A stretch of 64,000 nucleotides of DNA from Mycolicibacterium hodleri (lineage in GTDB: Bacteria; Actinomycetota; Actinomycetes; Mycobacteriales; Mycobacteriaceae): the NCBI RefSeq assembly GCF_006439015.1, contig NZ_RCZG01000008.1, positions 173,909 to 237,908 on the forward strand. Reading direction: 5' to 3'. Below the pieces are notes generated by a model, which had not been told where the DNA came from, did no database searches, and saw only the letters and a list, made by a program, of their open reading frames with translations. Positions 26,438 to 34,377 of this stretch are shown one piece after another; position 1 is the first letter of the stretch, and every line of letters starts with the position of its first letter. The position numbers and the translations under genes are program-made.

Positions 26438-27298
26438 ATGCAGTTCTACGTCAGCGCTGCCTTCCTGGAGACCCGCGAAGTCATCGAAATTGCCAAGGCG
26501 GCAGACGATCTCGGTTACGACGGGATGGCCATCCCGGACCACGTGGTGAACTTGGAGACCCTGGCCACGCCATATCCCTATACCAAGGACGGTAAGCGAC
26601 GCTGGGAGCCGTTCACCGACTGGCCGGATCCGTGGGTGTTGATCGGTGCCATGGCGCAGGTCACCACACGCTTGAAGTTCGTCACCACCGTCTATATCCC
26701 CGGTATGCGCGAGCCCTACTCGGCGGCGAAATCCATTGGGACCGCTGCCTATCTGGCAGATGGTCGACTCGAGCTCGGGATCGGCGTCGGGTGGTGCGAA
26801 GAAGAGTTCGCCCTGATGGGTCAGCGCTTCGATCGCCGCGGTAAGCGCACCGACGAGATGCTGGAGCTGATGAAGCAGCTGTGGCAACCGGGTTGGACCG
26901 AGTTCGCCGGCGAGTTCTACCAGACCCCGCGCCTGGAGATGCAGCCGACGCCGCCGACCATCCCGATCTACGTCGGCGGCTTGTCCGAGATCGCGTTGAA
27001 GCGCGCCGCCCGCAACGACGGCTGGATCGGCGATCTGATCACCACCGATCGGGCCCTCGCCGGTGTCGCGCGGGTGCGAGAGATCCGCGCCCAGATGGGT
27101 TTGACCATGGATGGTTTCACCATCTTGACTCCGTTGACGGATGCGTTCAGCATTCCCGACTACCAGCGGGCAGAAGAGGGGGGCATCACGGCAATCCTGA
27201 CCATGCCGTGGATGTTCTATGGCGGACCCGACGCGTCGCTCGCAGAGAAGATCGACGGCATGAAGCGCTTCCGCACGGAACTCGGGCTGGATGATTGA
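26438..27298 (+). CDS. LLM-class (F420-dependent type) oxidoreductase
   Basis: This 286-residue TIM-barrel protein is of the luciferase-like monooxygenase superfamily. Visible elements are AKAADDLGYDGMAIPDHVV, the GRLELGIGVGWCEEEF strand-turn and IPIYVGGLSEIALKRAAR near the cofactor phosphate site. Mycobacterial members of this type generally use coenzyme F420. ATG at 26438 follows the thioesterase stop by one base and has a purine-rich AAGGGAGAG upstream. The substrate is not predictable. Confidence 0.9.
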   Translation: MQFYVSAAFLETREVIEIAKAADDLGYDGMAIPDHVVNLETLATPYPYTKDGKRRWEPFTDWPDPWVLIGAMAQVTTRLKFVTTVYIPGMREPYSAAKSIGTAAYLADGRLELGIGVGWCEEEFALMGQRFDRRGKRTDEMLELMKQLWQPGWTEFAGEFYQTPRLEMQPTPPTIPIYVGGLSEIALKRAARNDGWIGDLITTDRALAGVARVREIRAQMGLTMDGFTILTPLTDAFSIPDYQRAEEGGITAILTMPWMFYGGPDASLAEKIDGMKRFRTELGLDD

Positions 27299-27304
27299 GG
27301 CCCG

Positions 27305-28177
27305 TCACGGGTTGCATTGCGGGCACCAGATCGCGTCGGCGGACACGGCGGAAACTGATTCGAGCCTGCGATGGGTACACGCCGGGCATTCGTGCACTTC
27401 AGTCGCCGCCACGCTGGTTGGCGTACCGCATATCCCGCACGGCAGTCCGGATCGGGTGAGGGTGCGGCCGAACCCCGGCGTGTCGCAGGCGGGGCAATGA
27501 GTGGCGAGCCGCCGCGCCAGCGTGGCGGCCAGCCGGGTCAGGACCAGTCGACGGCCCGGATTGTGGTGGGCGCGTAGGTCGGGGTCGACGAGGGCAAGAC
27601 CGTCGGTCGAGCGGCGGGCCGCTCCGGCAACAGCAATTCGTAACTGGTGGCGGTGTGTGATGCCCTTGACGATGTCGGCCGCCACTCCGCCCCGGGCCGG
27701 CCGGACGATGAGCGCCTGCGCCGGCAGGCCGTCGGTGAGGCGGCTCGGTAGGTCGTCGATCTCGGCGGCGCAGTGGCCGCTGCCCGGAATCTGCGTCGTC
27801 CGGTATCCCTCGACGACTTCGATGCTGCGCGAGTCATCAAGGAAGATCAGCAGTTCTTCGTGCCCGGGCAGGCCAGTCGCCGCTAGCGGACCGTAGCTGG
27901 CCTCGCTGGCCAGGCCGTATCTCAGACCCGAAACATCCATTGCCAGTTCGGCTTTTGCGCGAGCCGCCGCGAGTGCCGTGCCGTTGCGGGGGACCTCGCC
28001 GGAGAACGTGCCGAACTGATCGGTGTCCAGGTTGGGCGGTGTCAGCAAGCAGGCTCCGAGCGTCTCGGAGAATGCGTGTGCCATCTGCAGGGCCTTGCCG
28101 TGCCTGGTTCCGACGGCGATGATGCAACCGCGATAGGGGCCACCGTCAGGCCGCCCCGTCGGCTCCCTCGTGGTCAT
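27305..28177 (-). CDS. DUF6671-like protein with C-terminal zinc ribbon
   Basis: This 290-residue protein has an N-terminal alpha/beta domain (about residues 15-215) with ATGTRHGKALQM-like start (IIAVGTRHGKALQM) and a DTDQFGTFSGEVPR signature that I recall from the DUF6671 family. The C-terminal 60 residues carry four Cys pairs (CPAC, CGIC, CPAC, CPQC), enough for two zinc ribbons. No enzymatic function is known to me. ATG at 28177 overlaps the 3' end of the upstream regulator gene by 32 bases, so the two are co-expressed and diverge from the DabB-DabA genes. Confidence 0.75.
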   Translation of the reverse strand: MTTREPTGRPDGGPYRGCIIAVGTRHGKALQMAHAFSETLGACLLTPPNLDTDQFGTFSGEVPRNGTALAAARAKAELAMDVSGLRYGLASEASYGPLAATGLPGHEELLIFLDDSRSIEVVEGYRTTQIPGSGHCAAEIDDLPSRLTDGLPAQALIVRPARGGVAADIVKGITHRHQLRIAVAGAARRSTDGLALVDPDLRAHHNPGRRLVLTRLAATLARRLATHCPACDTPGFGRTLTRSGLPCGICGTPTSVAATEVHECPACTHRRLESVSAVSADAIWCPQCNP

Positions 28178-28442
28178 GAAGCACCGCCAGGATCTCGCCG
28201 ACGTGATGCCCACGTTCCACCGGATGACGCAACGGCCGGTCTTCCCGTATTCGGTAGTAGTTGCGCCGGCCTTCCCGGAGTCGGTCCAGATATCCGGCCT
28301 CTACTAGGTCGCTGACGATGCGCTGGGCCGCGCGTTCGGTGACGCCCACTCGCTCGGCCACGTCGCGCAGTCGAATCCCCGGATCCCGGGCGATGCACAG
28401 CAGCGTGTGGGCGTGGTTGGTGAGAAACGTCCATTCGCCCAT
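28146..28442 (-). CDS. Small winged-helix (ArsR/MarR-like) regulator
   Basis: This 98-residue protein is essentially one winged HTH. The recognition region is RLRDVAERVGVTERAAQRIV followed by LVEAGYLDRLREGRRNYYRI as the wing. There is no cysteine metal site, so it is not a classical ArsR metal sensor. It diverges from dabB with a 125-base A+T-rich spacer and overlaps the DUF6671-like gene, making it the obvious candidate controller of the inorganic-carbon cluster. What it senses is unknown. Confidence 0.82.
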   Translation of the reverse strand: MGEWTFLTNHAHTLLCIARDPGIRLRDVAERVGVTERAAQRIVSDLVEAGYLDRLREGRRNYYRIREDRPLRHPVERGHHVGEILAVLHDHEGADGAA

Positions 28443-28530
28443 ACCGGAAGTGTAGTTCCGGCATGCAACGACTGGACACGCGCCGCGCAGGTGGGGTTTG
28501 ACCGTCTATAGGAACCATAATTCAGGAAGT

Positions 28531-28568
28531 TTGACACATGTAATATAAAACAGGTAATTTGTGTCGCA
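28531..28568 (+). promoter_or_regulatory. dabB promoter, leaderless, with inverted-repeat operator candidate
   Basis: TTGACA (28531-28536) is a perfect -35 element, and TAATTT (28555-28560) is a TANNNT -10 after an 18-base spacer. The ATG lies at 28568, seven bases on, so the message is probably leaderless. An inverted repeat GACACA (28533-28538) / TGTGTC (28560-28565) overlaps both elements, and ACATGT (28536-28541) is a short palindrome. This is a plausible operator for the divergent wHTH regulator. Confidence 0.55.
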
Positions 28569-30088
28569 TGTTGAGCGCGATGCTGATGGCAATGCTGGTG
28601 TTTCCGGTGTTGATCGCACTGGCGGCGCTGCTGATCGGGAGGCGCGGTTCGCGGCTGATGGGCGAGGTCGGGGCATGGACGGCGTCCCTCGGGTTCCTCG
28701 GCGCGATCGTCCTCGCCGTTCGAGCCGCGTGTGATGTCAGCGTTTCGGCAGCCATCGGCGGTCTCGCCATATCAGCCGACCGGCTCGCCGCAATGCTGCT
28801 GTTGCTCGTGTTCGGGGTCAGTGCCATCGTCCAGTCCTTTGCGGTGCGCTACCTTGCGAGGGATCCCCGCGCCGCCTGGTTCACCTCAGGATCTAGTCTG
28901 CTCACAGCGTCGTCCGCCGGACTGATGGTCGCGACCACGCTGGTCGGTCTCGCGCTTGCTTGGACCGCTGCGGGAATCGCTCTGTGCCTGTTGTTGGGCA
29001 CGTACTGGCATCTGCCCGCGGCGCGCAACGGAGTGCGGCGGACCGCCACCGCCTTCCTGCTCGGCGACCTTTCGCTGTGGATTGCCGTCGCCCTGGTGAC
29101 CACCCGGTGGGGTGCCGTCGACCTGCGCGCGCTCAACTCTGCGACTTTCACCTGGCCGACGCTCCCGTTGGTGGCGTGTCTCATCGTCGGGGCGGCGGCC
29201 TCGCGATCTGCCCAGATTCCGTTTCACCGCTGGCTGCCCGCGACCCTCGCGGCGCCGACACCAGTCTCGGCCCTGTTGCATGCCGGTGTCGTCAATGCCG
29301 GAGGCATCCTGATGATCCGGCTCAGCCCGCTCCTGGCCGGTGATCTGGCCCGCGGATTGACGATCCTCGCCGGCGCCGCCACGATGGTCTACGGCGCGAC
29401 CGTCATGTTAGTGAAGCCGGATATCAAAGGGGCACTTGCACATTCGACTATGGCACAGATGGGCTTCATGATCCTCACCTGCGGGCTGGGGCTGTGGGCG
29501 GCAGCGGTGTTCCATCTGGTCGCGCACGGCTTCTACAAGGCCACGCTGTTCCTGTCCTCGGGATCGGCCATCGCAACCCACCGCCGAGTGGCGTCAGGGC
29601 CGCCCGCACGCCAAACGGCTCGCCGGGTGGACGTACTCAACGCGATCATCGCGGTGACCCTGCCTGCCTTTGCGCTCGCCGTGGCGGTTCGCTTTGCGAT
29701 TCCGTTGCCTGCCGGCGACCACGGCGCAGAGCACGCGCTGCTGATATTTGCCTGGTTTACCAGTGCAGCCGTGACCTGGGGTTGGCTGAGGCGCCGACCT
29801 GGGCCCCGCGGCACGCTGATCGCCGGCGCAGTGCTGATGCCGATGTCCCTCGGGTACGTGGGGCTGGTCACCGCGGTGAGCAGATACTTGGCGCCTGCCC
29901 TGCCAAGCACGGGGCCGATCACCGTCACGACCTGGCTCGTCAGCGCCGCCGCCACCGGCCTGCTGGGCAGCGTGGCAGCCCTTCGATGGACGCCCGGTCG
30001 GTTGCACCGAGCCGTCTACGTCCGTGTGCTGACTGCAGGCCACATTCCCTCGCCTCTGCCCGACCGACTGACAGGAGCACGTTCATGA
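28568..30088 (+). CDS. dabB: DabB-like proton-conducting membrane subunit (NuoL/ND5 family)
   Basis: This 506-residue polytopic protein is of the proton-antiporter (NuoL/MrpA) family. Core signatures include PTPVSALLHAGVVNAGGIL, LVKPDIKGALAHSTMAQMGFM and FHLVAHGFYKATLFLSS, with conserved Lys and His of the proton channel. No other complex I or Mrp subunits are nearby. Instead it overlaps (ATGA) a DUF2309/DabA gene, the arrangement of DabAB inorganic-carbon accumulation complexes. In that system the membrane subunit couples ion movement to vectorial CO2 hydration by DabA. Confidence 0.88.
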   Translation: MLSAMLMAMLVFPVLIALAALLIGRRGSRLMGEVGAWTASLGFLGAIVLAVRAACDVSVSAAIGGLAISADRLAAMLLLLVFGVSAIVQSFAVRYLARDPRAAWFTSGSSLLTASSAGLMVATTLVGLALAWTAAGIALCLLLGTYWHLPAARNGVRRTATAFLLGDLSLWIAVALVTTRWGAVDLRALNSATFTWPTLPLVACLIVGAAASRSAQIPFHRWLPATLAAPTPVSALLHAGVVNAGGILMIRLSPLLAGDLARGLTILAGAATMVYGATVMLVKPDIKGALAHSTMAQMGFMILTCGLGLWAAAVFHLVAHGFYKATLFLSSGSAIATHRRVASGPPARQTARRVDVLNAIIAVTLPAFALAVAVRFAIPLPAGDHGAEHALLIFAWFTSAAVTWGWLRRRPGPRGTLIAGAVLMPMSLGYVGLVTAVSRYLAPALPSTGPITVTTWLVSAAATGLLGSVAALRWTPGRLHRAVYVRVLTAGHIPSPLPDRLTGARS

Positions 30089-32646
30089 GCAATCCCCTAT
30101 TCGCCGACCCCAGCACACGTCGCGCACAGTTGCGCAGCGAGATCACCCTGGCGGCAAGGATATTGCCCACCCACTATCCCCTGGAGACCTTCATCGCGGT
30201 GAATCCGTTGGCCGGCCTGGAGGCCACGCCGTTCGAACAGGCGATCCGGCGATCCGGCGACCTCTATGGTGCCCGCGGCACCCTGCCCGAGAAAACCTTT
30301 CGCGAGTTGCATCGCGACGGCCGGATCACAGACGCTGACCTCGACGAAGCGCTCACCCGCCGCTACCCAAATCTGCTCGACAGGCCGACCGTGCGCCTCG
30401 GCGAACGCGAATTTACGCCGATCGAGTTGGTGCGCGGCGACCTGATCCACGGTCGGCCAGCACCTGAACCGTTGCGCCGCTATCGGATTCGCTCCGAGCA
30501 GGTAGGCTCCGACGTCGCCGTCACCGTGGACACCCAGACCGCCAAGTGGTGTTCGGCGTTCTTCGGTGCCGGCGCGTGGCCGATGCCCAGCCGTGAGGCC
30601 GGGTTCTACATGGCCTGGCGCGCACTGGCGCCCAGCGACCCCTCGCTTACCCGCGCGGCGCGAGCCGAACTGCGATCCGTTGCCGAGCGCGCTGACGACG
30701 CCGCGCTGGCGGCGCTGTCCGCGCTCGGCATCGACGACGACGCCCGCATCACTTATCTGCAGGCGCACCTGACCCGACTGCCTGGCTGGGCTGCGCACGT
30801 GCACTGGTGCACCGGTCGGGGAGTGGGCATCGAACTGATGGAGTACCTCGCGGTTCGCCTGACCTACGAGTCGCTGCTGTTGGGGGACCATCGTCGGCAC
30901 CGCCGGCTTGACCAGATTGCCCCCCACGTCCCTTCGGCCCGTGAGCGGGCCACACGCCTGATCGATGTCTGGGGACTTGCGCAGGTGAGCGAGACAGAGT
31001 TGGCGGCCGCCGCCAGGGTGCTCACCGTGTTGCCGATGCCAGCCCGAGAAATGCTTTGGCAGAACGCTTTCGAGTGTCACTATCGTAACGATCTGCTCGC
31101 CGGGCTGAGTCGCGCTCCGGCCCGTGGCCCCGCGCGTGCCCACACCCAGGTAGTGAGCTGCATCGACACCCGCTCCGAAGGACTTCGCCGTCATCTCGAA
31201 TCGCTAGATGGGTACCAGACCCTCGGTTTCGCCGGCTTCTTCGCGGTCGCCATCCGTTTCACCGATCTACTCGGCGGGGCAGCCAACGATCTGTGCCCGG
31301 TACTGATTTCGCCCAGTCTCGAGGTTCGCGAGGCACCGGCGCCTCGAAGCGAACGGACAGCGGCCCGCCAACTGGCCGGTGCGCGGAGTCTTGCCGGCGC
31401 GGAGTCGGCATTCCACGCCGCCAAGGAGTCATTCGCGGCGCCGTTCGTGCTCGCCGAGGCAGCCGGCTGGGCGGCCGGACCGCTGTCGGCGGCCAAGACG
31501 TTCACCCCTGCGATCAGTGCAGGCGTCCGGCGGCGGTTGCGTGGACTCGTTGCGCCGCACGCCCCTGCAGTGCTGGACGTCGAGACCATGCCACTGGCCG
31601 AGCGCGCCCTGTTTGCCCGGGTGGCGCTCACGACAATGGGTCTGGTTCGTGGGTTCGGCCGACTCGTGGTGCTCTGCGGTCACGGCAGCGTGACCGAGAA
31701 CAACCCGTACCAGGCAGCGCTGGACTGCGGCGCCTGCGGTGGGCAGGCCGGCGGGCCGAACGCTCGCACCGCCGCGGCGATCCTCAACCAAGCCGAAGTA
31801 CGCGAGGAGCTTCGCCAGGCCGGCACCGATATTCCTGAGCAGACGTATTTCATTGCGGCGCAACATGATACCGCATCTGACCGAGTCAGCATTTTGGATT
31901 TCCACCTGATTCCCGGCAGTCATCTCGACGACGTGCGTCGACTGGACGCTGACCTGACCACAGTCGGCGCGTCATTGGCCGCCGAGCGCTGCGCGGCGCT
32001 GCCCGGGGCGAGGTGGGTGAAGTCTCCGCGCCGGGCGGCGCGCCACGTCGCGGCCAGGAGCGCCGACTGGGCTCAGGTGTATCCAGAGTGGGGACTTGCC
32101 GGCAACGCCGCCTTCGTCATTGCGCCGCGCGAGATCTCCCTGGGCACCGACTTGCACCGCCGGGTGTTTCTGCACTCCTACGACGCCGACGTCGACCCCG
32201 ACGGCTCTGCACTGGAGACGATCCTCACCGCACCACTGGTGGTCGCGCAGTGGATCAACTGCCAGTACTACTTCTCCACGGTCGCGCCCGAGGTGTTCGG
32301 AGCCGGCACGAAGACCATCCACAATGTCGTCGGAACGGTTGGTGTGATGGCCGGCCCAAGCGGCGACCTGAGACTCGGGCTGCCGTGGCAGTCGGTCGCG
32401 GAGGGCGACCGGTTGCGACACGAACCGCTGAGGCTGTTGGCGGTGATCCAGGCGCCACTGGAGCGCATCGACACCGTGATTGCGCAAAACCCGATCCTGC
32501 AGCACCTGTTTGGAAACGACTGGGTCGGTCTCGCAGCTCGCGCCGACTCCGGCGGGCCCTGGCAGCGCTGGAGCATCAACGGATGGCGCTCATGGTTCGA
32601 AGCTGATTCCACCGCAAGCATTCCCGACGAGGAGACCGTTCGATGA
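30085..32646 (+). CDS. dabA: DabA-like (DUF2309) beta-carbonic-anhydrase-type subunit
   Basis: This 853-residue cytoplasmic protein has the DabA zinc-site residues as known for the family: Cys359 and Asp361 in VVSCIDTRSEG, His533 in VVLCGHGSVTENNPY, and Cys548 in ALDCGACGG. The conserved N-terminal HYPLETFIAVNPLAG and C-terminal QWINCQYYFSTVAPEVFGAG blocks are also intact. DabA with DabB converts CO2 to bicarbonate in an energy-coupled way. ATG 30085 overlaps the dabB stop (ATGA). The next gene overlaps its own stop in the same way, giving a tightly coupled operon. Confidence 0.93.
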   Translation: MSNPLFADPSTRRAQLRSEITLAARILPTHYPLETFIAVNPLAGLEATPFEQAIRRSGDLYGARGTLPEKTFRELHRDGRITDADLDEALTRRYPNLLDRPTVRLGEREFTPIELVRGDLIHGRPAPEPLRRYRIRSEQVGSDVAVTVDTQTAKWCSAFFGAGAWPMPSREAGFYMAWRALAPSDPSLTRAARAELRSVAERADDAALAALSALGIDDDARITYLQAHLTRLPGWAAHVHWCTGRGVGIELMEYLAVRLTYESLLLGDHRRHRRLDQIAPHVPSARERATRLIDVWGLAQVSETELAAAARVLTVLPMPAREMLWQNAFECHYRNDLLAGLSRAPARGPARAHTQVVSCIDTRSEGLRRHLESLDGYQTLGFAGFFAVAIRFTDLLGGAANDLCPVLISPSLEVREAPAPRSERTAARQLAGARSLAGAESAFHAAKESFAAPFVLAEAAGWAAGPLSAAKTFTPAISAGVRRRLRGLVAPHAPAVLDVETMPLAERALFARVALTTMGLVRGFGRLVVLCGHGSVTENNPYQAALDCGACGGQAGGPNARTAAAILNQAEVREELRQAGTDIPEQTYFIAAQHDTASDRVSILDFHLIPGSHLDDVRRLDADLTTVGASLAAERCAALPGARWVKSPRRAARHVAARSADWAQVYPEWGLAGNAAFVIAPREISLGTDLHRRVFLHSYDADVDPDGSALETILTAPLVVAQWINCQYYFSTVAPEVFGAGTKTIHNVVGTVGVMAGPSGDLRLGLPWQSVAEGDRLRHEPLRLLAVIQAPLERIDTVIAQNPILQHLFGNDWVGLAARADSGGPWQRWSINGWRSWFEADSTASIPDEETVR

Positions 32647-32966
32647 CGACAACTGCACTGACCAAGATGACCAAGATCGAGGTAGTGGTCACCGGCAGCG
32701 ATGCGCCGGCAGTCCGCGACCTGATCCAGAGCGTCGGTGCCACCGGCTACACGAGTGTGTCAGGTGTATCGGGCCTCGGCCACCACGGCTACCACCAGGG
32801 CCGGCTGTTGTTCAACCAGCAGGCGACGCTGGAACTTCTCATCACAGTGGTACCTGAGGCAAAGGTCGAGCCGCTGCTCGCCGGTCTTCGTCCGCTGCTC
32901 GACGCCTCACCGGGGGTGATGTTCGTTACCGAGACCTACGTAAGCCGGCCCGAGTACTTCAGTTGA
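32643..32966 (+). CDS. PII-like signalling protein of the DAB cluster
   Basis: This 107-residue protein has the PII ferredoxin-like pattern: beta1 KIEVVVTGSDAPAVRDLIQ, a glycine-rich loop in place of the T-loop (VSGLGHHGYHQGR), and beta3-alpha2 LELLITVVPEAKVEPLLAGL. The uridylylated Tyr-containing T-loop of GlnB/GlnK is absent. This resembles the PII-like proteins found with bicarbonate transporters and carboxysome genes (SbtB/CPII types), which bind nucleotides or bicarbonate. It overlaps dabA by four bases (ATGA), which argues that it regulates the DabAB complex directly. Confidence 0.8.
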   Translation: MTTTALTKMTKIEVVVTGSDAPAVRDLIQSVGATGYTSVSGVSGLGHHGYHQGRLLFNQQATLELLITVVPEAKVEPLLAGLRPLLDASPGVMFVTETYVSRPEYFS

Positions 32967-32997
32967 TCCGTCTCACTGCACCGAAGGGATTTCCGAA

Positions 32998-33609
32998 ATG
33001 TCCAACCCGTCTAGCGCATGGCACCGACTTCGGACAGGTAACGAGTTGTTCTCCGTGCCAGACCGTTCGAGCCGAAGCGAACTGATATCCGACCGACCGG
33101 TTGCCGCAGTGTTCCGTTGCGCGGACACCGCAATGGCGAGCGAGATGGTCTTCGGCCAGAACTGGGGTTCGTTGATGGACGTCAGTACCTGGGGCCACGT
33201 CATCGACACCGGCGTGCTGGGAACTCTGGAGTATGCCGTCGACACCCTGGAGGTTCCGTTGATCGTCGTTCTGGGGCATCACGGCTGTACGGCAATGAGC
33301 GCAACGATGCGGGCCTGGCACGATGCGGAAATGCCTGACGGCGCCGCCCGCGCGATGGTCGAGCAGGCGATGTCGTCAATCCTTAGGCGAGGATCGGCGG
33401 CCGATTCCCTGGCGGCGATTACCACGGCCCACGTGGTCGAGACCGGGCTGGCACTGTTGGATCGTTCGCCGGCAATTGGGCGGCGCGTCGACGCGGCGAA
33501 CTGCGGGATCGTTTGCGCGGCAACTGATCAAGTTAGCGGTCGGGTACGTGTCTACGCGACGATAGGTGCGGTCGGAGAGACCGACGGCGCACTGTTGGAG
33601 TGCGTCTGA
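32998..33609 (+). CDS. Divergent beta-carbonic anhydrase-like protein
   Basis: This 203-residue protein has the length and fold pattern of beta-carbonic anhydrases. The zinc ligands are conserved: Cys41 and Asp43 in FRCADTA, His94 and Cys97 in LGHHGCTAM. The usual C-x-D-x-R motif reads CADTA, so the arginine of the catalytic Asp-Arg dyad is replaced by alanine. The following RTAG reads STWG. It may be inactive, slow or regulatory. AAGGGA at 32984-32989 is its ribosome-binding site. It is the last gene of the dabB-dabA-PII operon. Confidence 0.82.
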   Translation: MSNPSSAWHRLRTGNELFSVPDRSSRSELISDRPVAAVFRCADTAMASEMVFGQNWGSLMDVSTWGHVIDTGVLGTLEYAVDTLEVPLIVVLGHHGCTAMSATMRAWHDAEMPDGAARAMVEQAMSSILRRGSAADSLAAITTAHVVETGLALLDRSPAIGRRVDAANCGIVCAATDQVSGRVRVYATIGAVGETDGALLECV

Positions 33610-33645
33610 CGCTCAGCCGTCCAGACGAGTTCGCAAGACAGCCGA

Positions 33646-34113
33646 CTAACGCCGGGACCGGCCAAAGCCGCGGCGAGAACCGGTCGTGCGCGTCGTGGCA
33701 ACCGATGTGGTGCGTCGACGGGAATCGACGGCGTACATCCCTCCGCCAGTGAAGACCAGTAGGAAGAATGCGAAGCAGTACAGCACTGCGAGCTCGCCAC
33801 CGTTGGTCATCGGGATGACTCCCGTCGGCAGATGCTGAGTGAAGAACGCGAACGCCATCACGCCGGACGCGACGAATGCCGCTATGCGGGTGAACAATCC
33901 GATGACGATCAGGACGGCCGTCACCAGCTCGAGCACGCCGGCAAACCAAAACGGCCACGTGCCCACCGGTGCCTGCTGTGCCGCCGCGGGCCAGCCGAAC
34001 AGGTGAGAGGTGGCGTGGCAGAGGAACAGCAGGCCGACCACCACCCGAAAGAGGCTCAGAACAGCGGGTGCATGCGGGTTGAGTCTGGCATCCAGCTTCG
34101 TCGACATGGTCAT
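33646..34113 (-). CDS. DoxX family membrane protein
   Basis: About 155 residues with four predicted membrane helices. The first contains LFRVVVGLLFLCHATSHLFGW, the DoxX signature, followed by FWFAGVLELVTAVLIVIGL. The arginine-rich C-terminal tail is cytoplasmic. DoxX proteins are often linked to quinone or thiol redox processes, but no specific role can be assigned. Start choice is uncertain (ATG 34113 or 34107). It converges on the carbonic anhydrase gene with 36 bases between stops. Confidence 0.82.
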   Translation of the reverse strand: MTMSTKLDARLNPHAPAVLSLFRVVVGLLFLCHATSHLFGWPAAAQQAPVGTWPFWFAGVLELVTAVLIVIGLFTRIAAFVASGVMAFAFFTQHLPTGVIPMTNGGELAVLYCFAFFLLVFTGGGMYAVDSRRRTTSVATTRTTGSRRGFGRSRR

Positions 34114-34272
34114 GACAGTACTATCCGGACTGCGGTCCAGGTCGTTGGACCTCGCGGCGAATGCATTCCTGGGCTGTCGGCGATTCGGCCCTGAATACAT
34201 GCGTCGGCGCCGATCGGCGTCGTGTGCGCCCGAGGTTCAGCGCTTTTTGATCCACCTCGCCCAAATGGTTGC

Positions 34273-34298
34273 TATATTGACGCCGCCCGTCCAATATA
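34273..34298. promoter_or_regulatory. A+T-rich perfect dyad upstream of the PE-PPE hydrolase
   Basis: TATATTG (34273-34279) and CAATATA (34292-34298) form a perfect 7-bp inverted repeat with a 12-base spacer, in an otherwise G+C-rich neighbourhood between the divergent doxX and hydrolase genes. The geometry suits a dimeric repressor operator. No cognate regulator is encoded next to it. Confidence 0.4.
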
Positions 34299-34377
34299 TC
34301 TCTGTGTCGGAGTCACAGTCGCTGATCAACCGGTCTAGATGTTGTGGGCTCAGCCTTCTTAGGCATGGCACCGATGG

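Noticed and set aside
29494..30084. Long N-terminal extension of DabA
   Set aside because: The in-frame extension overlaps almost 600 bases of dabB in another frame. The ATGA junction at 30085 and the family-typical N-terminus mark the real start.
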